A stretch of DNA of 64,000 nt from Symsagittifera roscoffensis. Its lineage: Eukaryota > Xenacoelomorpha > Acoela > Convolutidae. The DNA lies in contig NC_087065.1 of the NCBI RefSeq assembly GCF_963678635.1, positions 57,190,754-57,254,753 of the forward strand, given 5' to 3'. Positions 46,449-56,191 of this stretch are shown piece by piece. Below the pieces are notes generated by a model that was not told the origin of the DNA, did not search any database, and saw only the letters and a list, made by a program, of their open reading frames with translations. The position numbers were made by a program, and so were the translations under genes. Within the stretch, counting starts at the first letter, position 1; each line of letters starts with the position of its first letter.

Positions 46449-47284
46449 TTATATCTGTAGGATGATTTTGTCTAGAGGCATTATAATTATCAGGGAGTGG
46501 TCTTCCTGAACTGTTGTTACTGTGAATATTTTTTTCTTCAGATTTTGGTCTTTTTTCAGGTATTGGTAAAATGATTTATCTGGTTCTCTGTGTTTTTGTG
46601 GTTTTTTCTGATTATCTTGTTGTTTTTGTCTACATCCAGCAATGCTGTGTCCGTATCTACGGCAAAAGTTACACCATTTTTTGAATGATGGTTTGTCTTC
46701 AAAGTCTGGGTTCTTCTCGTAATTATTTAATTTTTGGGTGATTTTTTCAGCTAAATCAGCGTCGAAGTCTTGAATACGGTTTATTTGTGAAGTAGTGATT
46801 TGGATATTTTTTACATATTGTAATTTTAATTTTTCTGTTTCTTCTAATTTCAGAGTGATTTCAACTTGTTCTAGTTTAACTACTAGTTTTCTGAAGTCTA
46901 TATCGGGTTCTCCTATTGAAGATGGATGTGATGCTCTCTTTTTTATTGCTATTTTTTGTAATTGAGGTGTTAGAGTAATCATTAATAATTCTGTCATTTT
47001 TGTATTTTTATAATCATGCGTATTAAGGGAATATGCTTTTCTTACTAGTGTTTCAATTCTTACTGCAAATTGTTTAATTGTTTCGTTTGGGATTCGACAA
47101 AATTCATTGCATAAAACTCTTTGATGTTGTTTGTTTCTTTCGGAGTCGAACAGTTTTGAAAATTTTTGTGTGAATCTTTTCCAATCTGATTTAATATCTA
47201 AAGGTAAAACTGAAAACCATTTTTGGGCGTCTATGTATCCAATTTTGATGAAGTGGTGTATTTGCTGGTTCAGGTCGAATATTT
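46449..47284 (-). CDS. Gag capsid and CCHC nucleocapsid segment
   Basis: The open frame starts after a stop near 47,290 and runs to 46,449; the ATG at 46,997 is internal. The first ~90 codons match the retrotransposon Gag capsid fold: AQKWFSVLPL, WKRFTQKF, LCNEFCRIPNETIKQFAVRIE and LVRKAYSL. A helical Glu/Lys-rich linker follows. Then comes a perfect zinc knuckle C-x2-C-x4-H-x4-C (CNFCRRYGHSIAGC) at 46,631-46,673 and a Lys/Gln/Asn-rich tail. Gag forms the particle and binds genomic RNA. Upstream gag continues in other frames, so this copy is broken at about 47,290. Confidence 0.8.
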
Positions 47285-47838
47285 AAAATCAAATTTGCTG
47301 CATTTAAATAATCTTTCGAAATCTGTTCCTGTGAATACCATTGATGGTTTTTTCGAAAATTTTGAGGATCCACCCATAAGGTATGGATTCACAGTCATTT
47401 GTAGTGATTCTGCGGTATTTGGTATTTGAGAAAAACTTGTAATTTTGTTTTGTTATTTCATGTTGTTGCAGGTAATGTGGTAGTGGGATTCCATTTTGCA
47501 TTTGTGTTGGATGGTATTTTTCTGTATTCACTGGGTTTTATGATTGAAAATTATTATATGAGGTTGGATGATGTCTTGTTTGCCTTTGGTCGTTTCGTGT
47601 ATATGGTTCAAAAAGATCTGATTGATAGAATGGATCTGCTTTATCGATGTTCCGGTTATTTTGATGATGATTTGTGTTATCGCGTTGATTTTGATAATAA
47701 TATTTATCATCTTCTGAGTAATAATGTGGTTGATTCCTAGTATGATGTTTGTTTGCTATCTTTTTGTTTTGTGGAAAAAATGGATAAGTTTTGCTATGTT
47801 CTAGTGTGGCTCGTGGCTGATTGTTAAAGAATACTGAT

Positions 47839-48612
47839 TTAGAAGCTTGTTGTGGTACATTTTGATTTTGGATTTTGTGATTGCGATTGATTTTGATTAT
47901 TCGTATTGGGGGGTTTTGTTGTTTTGGATTTTTGGAAAAAATGGTAATTATTATCTGAGAAGTTATTTCTATTTGATGTTTTTTGCTTATTTGTTTGTCT
48001 TGACGTTGTTAATGGTCTAAATTTTTGATATTCCATCTGTGAATAATTTGGGATTACTGAAGGTTTCACTGTCAATTGTATAGTTGTTTGTGGAAATACT
48101 GTGTTTCTTCTTTTTGGAGTTGTAAAAGTTGGATGAATAGGAGAAATGCTTTGTTGTGTTTTTTTTGTTGGCATTGTTTCAACTATTTCTTCATAATCGA
48201 AACGTGATGGAGTTTGAATATCTTGTTGTGTACGATATCTTCTTCCATTTAAACTTTCTTGGTTAATAAATGTAGAATTTAAACTATTATTTATTTCTCT
48301 ATCGGTGAATATTGAAGTATAGTTTATAGGTGTTGCATCAATGGTAAGTGGGGTTAGTCTAACATAATCTTTAATAATGGAAACTTTGGTGATTGCTTGA
48401 CTTGAGATGTCAACTGGTATAGTAATAAATGATGGATGAGACCGTTCAGGGTCCCAAACAAATGTTTCGTCTGCCAATATAGTTTCATCGTCTGAATTTT
48501 GTGGTTGAAAAATTTTTCTTGCTAGTGATATTAGGTCAAGGTTATGGACAAAACAATCAATTATAGACCATGCTAGTATCTTTTTTAGATTGTGTTTAAC
48601 ATTTTGTGACAT
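47839..48612 (-). CDS. Gag N-terminal region (matrix-like), 257 codons
   Basis: Long open frame starting with ATG, upstream of the capsid segment on the same strand. The first ~60 residues are mixed helical (AWSIIDCFVHNLDLISLARKI), the middle is Thr/Ser/Pro-rich, and the C-terminus is strongly Gln/Asn/Ser/Lys-rich. Composition fits the disordered linker between a Gag N-domain and capsid. No motif identifies it, so the assignment rests on position. A frame change links it through Asn/His-rich sequence (47,300-47,740) to the capsid. Confidence 0.55.
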   Translation of the reverse strand: MSQNVKHNLKKILAWSIIDCFVHNLDLISLARKIFQPQNSDDETILADETFVWDPERSHPSFITIPVDISSQAITKVSIIKDYVRLTPLTIDATPINYTSIFTDREINNSLNSTFINQESLNGRRYRTQQDIQTPSRFDYEEIVETMPTKKTQQSISPIHPTFTTPKRRNTVFPQTTIQLTVKPSVIPNYSQMEYQKFRPLTTSRQTNKQKTSNRNNFSDNNYHFFQKSKTTKPPNTNNQNQSQSQNPKSKCTTTSF

Positions 48613-48843
48613 ATCGTTTTTAGTGAGATTTTCACGGTTTCTATTTAAAAGTATTGAGAAAATACTTATTTCTTGTCTTACAGCTGTATGTCGGGTTGTT
48701 TTAGTTGGTGAGTCACCTTGTGTTTCTCTCAGTTCTAGTATGCATAGATAGCTAAAAATATTTGAGAATACAACGTTCGTAAATATGGAATTTTCTCTTT
48801 GTGAATTTCGGTGTAAAAACTTGTAAAAACTTTTGAGAATTCT

Positions 48844-49182
48844 TTATTTATAACGTCTGTTTGTATTTGGTGTTTTTTTGTGATTTAGCTTTGGTGATGC
48901 GATTTCGATTGTAAATATAACATAATGTGATGTGATATTACATATATGTTTTCGGTAATGATCAACGATTTGTCGTTTTATTTGTACTTCTTCAGGGAAT
49001 TCTTGTTTACGTGGGCTAATTCCTTTTTCAAATAAGTTTACAATTAGGTTATGACACAATTGTACTTGTCCTCGGGAGGGATCATTTTGTGGTTTTATAA
49101 AAAATGGGAGTTTCGACTTATCGTAGAAATTTCCGTTGTATTCGATCATGTTTTTGTTTGTATGACTGTTAGTGTGTAACAT
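48844..49182 (-). CDS. possible start of gag, 112 codons
   Basis: First sizeable ORF after the long leader, starting with ATG at 49,182. It is basic at the end, with a hydrophobic beta-like stretch (HYVIFTIEIA). It precedes the Gag N-terminal ORF by about 230 bases in another frame. It may be the true Gag N-terminus or a separate small ORF. No domain recognised. Confidence 0.4.
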   Translation of the reverse strand: MLHTNSHTNKNMIEYNGNFYDKSKLPFFIKPQNDPSRGQVQLCHNLIVNLFEKGISPRKQEFPEEVQIKRQIVDHYRKHICNITSHYVIFTIEIASPKLNHKKTPNTNRRYK

Positions 49183-49189
49183 TCAATTT

Positions 49190-50540
49190 GTCTTATTGGT
49201 TGATTCCAATTATATAGGCGTATTGGTTTGTTGATATATGACTTTTTTTATTTTGCGTTTTCTTTTTTTTTATGATGTTGTTGTGTCCTCTGAGTCGGAG
49301 ACATAAATTTGGTCGTCGATCGGGTTATTTTTGTTTATGGAATCTTTTAATTCTTGAAGTTCCTGTACTGTGTTTTGTAAATCGTTTTCTGATAATTCAT
49401 TTTTGTTTTGTTATGATTGTCTTTTTTCGTGTTTGTCATTTTGATCTAATATATCCTATTGATTGTCTGTGTGGTGTGATTACAAGGTCGTTCTTTCGTT
49501 TTTAAATAAACAATTATGTAATATGATTGTTTGTTTACTGCCTAGATTATCTCTTGACATAATGATTAGGATAATGGATGCAATATTTGGGGGTTAGAGT
49601 TTTTGTTTTCCTAAACTGTTAGTTCTTACGGTTTGCGTGTGGTTATCCTGAATTGGGCATTGATTGTTGTGGTTTGACGGCTTGGAGAGAGGTTAGTATA
49701 TCGATTCGTGAGAATGATTTCTTACTTTCTCGTGACTGAGTTCTAATTTAAGATAAACTTACCTAATCTTACTCAGGGGTTGTGATTTGTGATCAAGATT
49801 TGGAAAATAGTAAATCAATTCACAAGGTTCAGGTATAATTAGAACGCAAATAGGTCGTCATTTACTATTTTATGACTTACTGAGCTTAAGTGTTTTAGCC
49901 TGGGTCATCTAAGGGGAAGGGAATCAAGTGAAGGATGAGTAACCGAAACTCTTCACTGTTTATCTGAATTAAAATGGTTAATTCTTTCAAAAAATTTTAT
50001 TAGTCTTGGGTCTTTGACAAGGGTTGGGTAGTGAATCGACGTTTGAGGTCGTTAGAGACTTTAAAAATATGGGGGGAATTGTTCTGTTTGATCCAAGGAA
50101 AGCCTTGATGATCAGAAAATAAAAAAATTTAAACTAAGTGACTTTTTAAAGACCCAAATGATCTGTTTCTAAGCCTTGATGATCTGTTTTTTAAGCTAAG
50201 GCAATTTTAGAAAAAACAAATATGCTTTGATAACATTTAATGTAAAGGTTTAAGTGTGAAAAATTTAAGATTAAGGTTTTGATGATGTTAGCTTTGGGTA
50301 ATTTGTTTTTGTTTTTTAGGCGATGAAGCTGGGATGAAGAAATGATATGACAGATTAATAAAATAAACGATGATTTTTTAATTTAATTAATTTTTGCATT
50401 TTGTTCAATAAATTATTTTATTCAACATGTTCTAATTTACTGCAGATTTTTTGGAGAGAACGACTTGTGTTGTTTTTATCAGTCGTTATTGTATAAATAT
50501 TAGGTTTAGTACCACTAAGGTTATTCAACGATTTCTTCAA
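49190..50540 (-). other. long 5' leader of the 17.2-kb element
   Basis: About 1.35 kb between the leader ORF and gag without a supported ORF. Its first half (down to about 50,045) is shared with the 6.1-kb element (54,310-54,870), so it probably contains sequences needed in cis, such as packaging or dimerisation signals; that is inference. Confidence 0.5.
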
Positions 50541-50543
50541 CTT

Positions 50544-50850
50544 TTATGTCAGTAAATGAAAATCTAAATTTACTTCGGAAAGGATTTTAAATACATAGGT
50601 TTGTTCCGGTTTCCTTTGTTTTATCATGAAATGAATCAATAGGTTTCTTCCTAATTGCAGATTGTGCCTTGTCCTTGGTCTTCTCGCAATACCTGGTATT
50701 TCTCGTGTTGTTTGGATAATTGGCGGTGATCTATTGATTCGGAGAGACATTTCTAATAAATAGTCAATTTCATGTAAGTTTTTTTTGCAATTTTGCAATT
50801 GTCTAATTCTAAAATCTAGATTTTCTAAATCTAAGTTAGTTAAGGTCTTG
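50544..50850 (-). CDS. leader ORF, conserved short ORF after the primer-binding site
   Basis: On the minus strand a frame of about 100 codons starts within or just after the primer-binding site and ends FHLLT-stop. No ATG occurs at its beginning; an internal ATG begins MSLRINR. The 6.1-kb element has the same ORF at 54,059-54,307, sharing RQLQN, DMSLR/EMSLR, IPGIARR/ILGIARR, RKP-x-x-x-VFKI and LDFHLLT. The stop position is the same in both. It is basic, with no recognised domain. The protein-level match and identical end suggest a real product or a strongly conserved RNA region. Confidence 0.5.
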
Positions 50851-50852
50851 TT

Positions 50853-50872
50853 CGAGATTTTTGGTCGCACCA
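50853..50872 (-). promoter_or_regulatory. primer-binding site
   Basis: TGGTGCGACC... starts two bases after the 5' LTR end on the minus strand. TGG is complementary to the universal tRNA 3' CCA. The same TGGTGCGAC box follows the LTRs ending at 53,984 and 63,982, so one tRNA primer is shared. I cannot name the tRNA. Confidence 0.75.
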
Positions 50873-50874
50873 GA

Positions 50875-51231
50875 TGAGTTATGTTCGATTGACTGCACTC
50901 ATAGAGTAATTTCAGATAAGGTACATTGTCTGCTCGTCACGCTATCTTATTTTCGGCCGGATAGATTCGTACAACTTCTTAGTCTAATACCGATCTTAAT
51001 CTTACTCTTATATCTCCTTGTTCCAATAGATCTAGTGTATACTAGTTTATGCAAGTTAGTCTCCAGAAGGAGACCAACTGTGTTCTAAGTTTTATTCAAA
51101 TTGCTCTGGTGCTGAAACTACAAGTAGTTTCAGCACTTACAAATAAGTGTAATGTTAGTTATGGAATATGATTGGTTAGTTAAGAATATTTGATAGAATA
51201 AGAGAACTATATTTATAACCAATTGGTACCA
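50875..51231 (-). repeat. 5' LTR of the 17.2-kb element
   Basis: 357 bp with minus-strand ends TGGTACCA...AACTCA. It contains a perfect palindrome, GTGCTGAAACTAC-AA-GTAGTTTCAGCAC (51,109-51,136), absent from the 3' LTR. Many substitutions separate it from the 3' LTR, pointing to an old insertion. Confidence 0.9.
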
Positions 51232-51235
51232 CTGT
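51232..51235. repeat. target-site duplication (CTGT), right
   Basis: CTGT directly outside the 5' LTR, identical to 34,033-34,036. Confidence 0.75.
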
Positions 51236-51689
51236 GTCAGATTTATTTTTGTTCCCTGATATTACTCAGTTTTTTGTTGATCTTTTTTAATTTTACTAAT
51301 ATTACACAACACTTTGCAATACGTAGGCTCTGGGGATTTTCTTGTTTCTATTCGGCCCTTTTTTTCTTCAAGTTTTTCTGCTTTTTCGAGTTTCTGTCCA
51401 ATTTTTTCGAGTTTTCTGTGTTGTCTACTCAAGTGCTATCTTCATCTGTTTCACTTCGATTTCTTGGTAACAATTTTTTTTTCACGAGAACAAAATCCGC
51501 TCAAAAAGTTTTTGTGTTTTGCTATTTCTGGATTACCCTCTGGTACCCATACAGACTACCGAATTCAGCATTTGTTCACACGTTCTACATTTAATTGACT
51601 TCCGTCATTTTTTGAACCCATCAAATCTTGATATAATTTTTTCCTCACACTAGTGATAATTATTGCTTTTTTCTATTTCTATTCCAATT

Positions 51690-51925
51690 ATCAACAAAAT
51701 TTCAATAATATTTAATTGAACGATTTTAAGTTCCTTTTCTGATTTCAATAATTGTAATTGATTTAGTTCAGGTATTGAACTTCAAGTATTTAATTCAAGG
51801 ATATCAATATTTCAATAATATTTAATTCAAGAATTTCAATAACATCTTTTTCCAATTTTGATAATATTTAATTCAAAAAATTAATTGATTTTCTTTTCCA
51901 ATTTCAATCATATTTAATTCAAGGA
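51690..51925. repeat. irregular repeat of AATATTTAATTCAAG
   Basis: '(a/t)aatatttaatt(c/g)aa' recurs about four times (near 51,707, 51,813, 51,866, 51,908), with 'ttttccaattt' and 'tttcaata' words between. No coding signal in 51,600-52,100. Confidence 0.6.
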
Positions 51926-52109
51926 AGAATTGAAACAGATCTTTCAGTAAATTATTAGACAACCCGCTAATTTCGTTTTTGCTCATCAAACTTAATTGAG
52001 CTTCTGTTTTAAATGAAAAACCAGATTTCTACTCGCTGATTTCAATTTCAAGCAATCAGATTGAAGCATTATGATCAAACTTTCAAAATAGCTGAATAGT
52101 TTTTCGGCT

Positions 52110-52117
52110 GTATAAAA
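52110..52117 (+). promoter_or_regulatory. TATA-box-like TATAAAAG
   Basis: TATAAAAG lies about 24 bases before the zinc-ribbon frame and would place a transcription start near 52,140. In AT-rich sequence such matches are common, so support is weak. Confidence 0.3.
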
Positions 52118-52133
52118 GAAAAGACAAGGTACC

Positions 52134-52397
52134 GTGAGTTATTTTAGCTGCCCTGTTTGTGGCGACGATGTTAAGCAGGGCACCTTCTTCTGCATAAACT
52201 GCGGGGGTGAAGCGGGCTCCTGTTGCAATGGGGTGATGGGAATGTCGTTCTGCTGTTCGGACGAGTTGCTAGCTATCCAGACTTCTTTTGGAATCGCGAC
52301 CAGTGAGTGCGCAGTTGGCAAAACTAGGGTTGCATTCGATTATAAACATTTTCATACAAGTTTTCTAACAGTGAAAAATCGATTGTATGATCATTAA
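52134..52397 (+). CDS. small zinc-ribbon ORF
   Basis: Open frame of 87 codons beginning at GTG. The first 25 residues contain CPVCGDDVKQGTFFCINCG, a canonical C-x2-C...C-x2-C zinc ribbon as found at the start of many small eukaryotic and bacterial proteins. Further cysteines follow (SCC, FCC). The rest is unremarkable. The only ATGs (52,233 and 52,239) come after the ribbon, so either the ribbon belongs to an exon with an upstream start or a non-ATG start would be needed. No stop-free path to an upstream ATG exists (TAA about 15 bases after the TATA-like box). Possibly a gene fragment. Confidence 0.4.
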   Translation: MSYFSCPVCGDDVKQGTFFCINCGGEAGSCCNGVMGMSFCCSDELLAIQTSFGIATSECAVGKTRVAFDYKHFHTSFLTVKNRLYDH

Positions 52398-52446
52398 AAA
52401 ATTATACACTAAAAAAAACGAGGGATTGGTTTTGCTGTTAGAATTA

Positions 52447-53275
52447 TGCAGGGGTGGGTCTAGGAGTTTCTTGATGAGGCATTAGTCCAAACCACTAAAA
52501 AGTCCCTATTTTCAACAAATTTTTCAAAAACCAAACGTTTTAGGCACTTTTTGGAAAGTTTTGATATTGGAAAATTTCAGGGTCGGTCAGCCAAAATAGA
52601 TGGTTTGAAAAAGTGCAAAAGGGAGACCCTATGGGTTGTCAGGGAATTAATCCCTGAGGGGGGGATCCCTCTCACCCACCTAAATCCGTGCTACTGTAGA
52701 TCTTTTGAAAATCCCCAGTATCAGTATAAAATTGAGGCACTTTTTCGTTTCCCTCCATTCTTTGGGTCCGGGGTGGCCTTCCCATTGAGAAATTTTGGAT
52801 AAGGGTACACCCAGGGGCGGATCTAGGGTTTTCTCGAAGGGGCGGTTTTTCAAAAAAATTTCGAAAATTTTGACGACCTGTTTTCATTTTTAGTTCAACC
52901 GAATTGATTTTCCGAGCTCTCCCAAACCACTGTAAAAACCCTTTTTTCAACAAATTTTTTAAAAAACAGGCTCTCCCAAAGCAGCAAAAAGTCCCTGTTT
53001 TGGCCAAAATTTCTGCGCCGCAGGGACAATTTTGAAAAAAACAGGCGGCCAAAAAGACGTTTTTGGGCAACTTTCGGAAAATTTTGACAAAAATCGCGTT
53101 TTTATGGCGCGCGCTCCACCTCAAAATTAGTATATATTGGCGCCCAAGGCGACTTTAGAAAAATTTTAGGGTCGGTCGGCCAAAATTGAATTTCTGAAAA
53201 ATTATCAAGGGGGATCGGCAGGGGGTCGAATTCCTGAGAAAAAGGCGTCAGCGCCCATCCCACCAAAAAAATACG
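52447..53275 (+). mobile_element. tandem or nested copies of the 'GGGGCGGATCTAGG' repeat
   Basis: Two starts are visible: 'gcaggggtgggtctaggag' (52,449) and 'caggggcggatctagggtt' (52,812). Each is followed by 'tccgagct(c)tcccaaaccactaaaaa-ccctttttt', and both carry 'ggtcggtc(a/g)gccaaaat' and 'cagg(g)aattaatccctga / cagggggtcgaattcctga' ends. 'ctcaaaattagtatatattggcgcc' (53,122) is shared with 25,360. Non-coding; the ORFs on both strands here are by-products. Confidence 0.7.
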
Positions 53276-53281
53276 CCGCTG

Positions 53282-53402
53282 GGTACACCATCTGTTCGTC
53301 ACGCTATCTTTTTTTGGCCGGATAGGCTCGTACAACTACTTTGCCTAATACCAATCCTAATTTTATTTAGATATCCTATATTTCCTAGTCTCAATAGATT
53401 TA
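53282..53402 (-). repeat. truncated LTR fragment, minus orientation
   Basis: 'ggtacaccatctgttcgtcacgctatctt..ttggccggatag(g)ctcgtacaacta' and 'ctagtctcaatagat' match the LTR sequence at 34,078-34,195. It lies in opposite orientation to, and about 220 bp from, the complete plus-strand element. It lacks both LTR ends, so it is a remnant of an older insertion. Confidence 0.75.
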
Positions 53403-53621
53403 CAGATTTTTCGCAAAGTTAGAGGAGAGAAGTAGGCAACTGATTTCAATCTCTAATATTACTTCTCTGACTGAAATCAGTTAACTAAGAATAGTTTCAG
53501 CTTTACAATTTTTTGTAAGTTACAAAAGCATTACAAGTTCATTTTGTGTAATCAGGGGTTTCACAGGGTCAAATGTGAAGACCAAATAGGTTTGCCATAG
53601 CCTTTGTAACAATAGGACACG

Positions 53622-53984
53622 TGGAACCAGTTCTAAACTAGTACTTATAAACCAATTATATCATTGATAAAATAATCTCTATAAATTATTACTAACTAAC
53701 CAATCATATTCCATCACTAACATTGACACTTATTTGCACCAGAACAATTTGAATTAATCTTAGACTACAATTGTTCTCCTCCTGGATAAACTCCAACAAC
53801 TAACTCGTAAATACTGATGTACACTAAATCTATTGAGATTACGAGATTTAAGAGTAGGATTAAGATTGTAATTAGACTAAGAAGTTGCACGAATCTATCC
53901 GGTTGAAGAAAAGATAGCGTGATGAACAGACGGTGTACTTTATCTGAAATTAATCTATGAGTACATTACCTCGTGAAAAACTCA
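53622..53984 (+). repeat. 5' LTR of the 6.1-kb element
   Basis: 363 bp, TGGAACCAGTTCTAA...AACTCA. It lacks the palindromic block of about 28 bases that its partner LTR carries between 'gacacttgttt' and 'accag'. Confidence 0.9.
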
Positions 53985-53986
53985 TC

Positions 53987-54006
53987 TGGTGCGACGAAAA
54001 GTCTCG
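53987..54006 (+). promoter_or_regulatory. primer-binding site of the 6.1-kb element
   Basis: TGGTGCGACGAAAAGTCTCG begins two bases after the LTR end. It is near-identical to the site in the 17.2-kb element. Confidence 0.75.
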
Positions 54007-54039
54007 AACAAGACTTTAACTAACCTAGATTTAGATAAT

Positions 54040-54307
54040 TAGAATTAGAAAAAGACAATTGCAAAATTACAAAACGATAGATGGAATAGAAAATTTATTC
54101 GATATGTCTCTACGTCTCAAAGAATCTACGCCAAAGTTTGAAACTATACAAAAAATACTAGGTATTGCAAGAAGACTGAAATCACGGCGTGAACAGCGAT
54201 CAAACGACGGACCGATCTACTACATGATAGTACGACGAAAACCGCAAGAACTATTTGTATTTAAAATAGTTTATGCAAAAAACTTGGATTTCCATTTATT
54301 AACATAG
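54040..54307 (+). CDS. leader ORF of the 6.1-kb element
   Basis: Counterpart of the minus-strand leader ORF at 50,544-50,850, about 82 codons from the non-ATG start at 54,059. Shared residues include RQLQN, FDMSLRL, LGIARR, the RKP-x-x-x-FVFKI block and the identical ending LDFHLLT-stop. The ORF is basic and has no recognised domain. The sequence before residue 1 contains stops here but not in the large element, so translation may begin at the internal ATG (MSLR). Confidence 0.5.
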
Positions 54308-54950
54308 AAATTATTTAAAAATTACCTCTTCAAAAATATACTTGGTTTTTTATAGCCAATTAAATACAAAATTAATGACTGATAAAAAGATGCACAAGTC
54401 GTTCCTTTCCAAATCTGCAATGAATTATGTTGAAAACTTTTTTTAAATAAATAATTTATTGAATATAAAATTACAAAAATTGATTAGTAGAAAATTTTAA
54501 CGTAAGTTTTATTAAATTTACTAACAAAAATTTTTTGCATCTCAAGAAATCATCTTTTCTTCATCCCAGCTTCATCACCTAAATTATAACCAAACTTATT
54601 AGAAAAACTAATATCAAATAAATTCGAACTTTTAACACTTCAAACTAATTTAATTTTTGAACTTGAAATTTATCAAGGCTTATCCTTGCTTTTCAACAAT
54701 TTCACGTTTAATTTTATAAACAGTTCATCAAAACTTCCATTAGATCTTTGACTTAACTTAAAATACATTTTAATTCACTTGAATTATCTGATCATCAAGG
54801 CCTCCCTTGGATCAAATAGAGCAACTTCGTTCTCTTCACCTTATAATTCAAAGTTTCTAACGACCTCAAACGTCATTCCTATCGCGTTTCCATTTACGAT
54901 CAAACTTCCTCACTCTTACCCACTTTCAATAATAACTCACCACGCATGGA

Positions 54951-56191
54951 ATCTGACGATTCCACAAAAACCATCTATAACACATTTTTCTAGTTTAAAA
55001 ATTCGGATATAGAAACACCAGACAAAATCCACGACTCCCAGCCCAGTCCATCCACTTTTTCGCAGCCCCCCTTTCAGACTCTTGTTTCCTAACTTTCCAA
55101 TAAATCCTCCCTAGCCCCCTCCCCATACACCGACGCCACTCTAATTCTTTCCCCGATGACCAGCGATCAACCCGACCCACCGAGCCCCGTCAATGACGAA
55201 CTAGAGCATGAAATAGATAACTTTATCACACTGGAATAACAACTCAAAAATCCTCATACACTATCAATTTATCAGCTATCTCACTCCATATCAACCTCTG
55301 AATCCTCAAACCAATCACCTAATGAAATAGAAACAAGAGCCCACAGTTTTTTCAAACGTAAACATCCAAATGCACAATCCCAACTACTAAGCCACCCCCG
55401 ACCAGCAAGACTATTTTCCCTTCATCCACTCCATACTAACACAAAAAAATTCTTGAAATACACCATACCATTTTTTTCACAATATACCTTCTACCAGACC
55501 ACTAACAAAGACCAACTGAACTTCGTTGATGAACATAGCCTGGTTCCAATACTTTCTTGTACTTAACAACTTCTTAACAGATTTATAGCACAACGAGCTA
55601 ACAGATTTTCCATTAATCCTTAAAACTACGCTATTACACTCTATGTGGAAGACAAGGTATTGAAGACAACACAAACACTAACCCTCAGTTAATCGAAAGT
55701 TTTTTTGTTAAGTCAGAATATCTATTTAACATTGATAGCATTAATAAAAAAAATATGACAATATCATCGCCACTGCACTAAAAACACTAAAGCATATGAA
55801 TCCTATTTTATTAAATTCAACCACTTTGCACTAACTTTTCACTTCCTTACGCCTGGGGATCGTGATTTGCCCACTAACCAAATCCTTCGATGTTGATGAC
55901 TCCTACACACTATTCATCCCCCATGAATAAATGCAGCCAATCGAAATCGTCAAACTAGAATACATACGTAATAAAAAATATAACCAAAAATTGTATGACC
56001 TAATCCAAAACACATTGCATGAATTCTCACCTGATAATGAAGAACTAAAAACCATCCGAGCGCTAGAGCTTCACTGGTCTCTCCTTCAGACTAAAAACGT
56101 CATCCGCATGCTTGCAAACCTTCTAACATCATCAACCATAACTCGCACTAACTTTCCAAATGGATTTTATGAAGAAGACAACCCTTTGTAA
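54951..56191 (+). pseudogene. tail ORF of the 6.1-kb element, copy A
   Basis: Begins MESD at 54,951, matching MDSD of the large element. Stops and frame changes interrupt it. Conserved landmarks are DIETPD, PMTSD, NDELEHEIDNFI, TSESSNQ, HPRPAR and HPLHTNTK to 55,450, then NRFIAQRANRFSIN near 55,600. The last part (55,931-56,191) is open with HEFSPDNEE and ALELHWSLLQTKNVIRML. The amino-acid pattern is kept better than the DNA, which suggests past selection. Function unknown; no homology to gag, pol or env is visible. Confidence 0.55.

Larger units (their letters stand above)
34037..51231 (-). mobile_element. 17.2-kb Ty3/gypsy-type LTR retroelement with env-like region
   Basis: Complete but decayed element on the minus strand, bounded by LTRs (50,875-51,231 and 34,037-34,396) starting TGG and ending CA, and flanked by CTGT. 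Order from the 5' end: primer-binding site, leader ORF, long leader, gag (capsid plus CCHC), aspartic protease, reverse transcriptase with YLDD, RNase H, HHCC plus D,D35E integrase, envelope-like region, tail ORF, 3' LTR. Reverse transcriptase before RNase H before integrase is the Ty3/gypsy order. At 17,195 bp it is far longer than the usual 5-9 kb. Frameshifts and stops in all large genes show this copy is inactive. Confidence 0.9.

Noticed and set aside
47426-47740. 104-codon plus-strand ORF
   Set aside because: Shadow opposite the Asn/His-rich part of gag.
34037-51231. CRISPR array, phage or bacterial operon structure
   Set aside because: No direct-repeat/spacer pattern, no ribosome-binding-site organisation, and clear eukaryotic splice and retroelement features instead.
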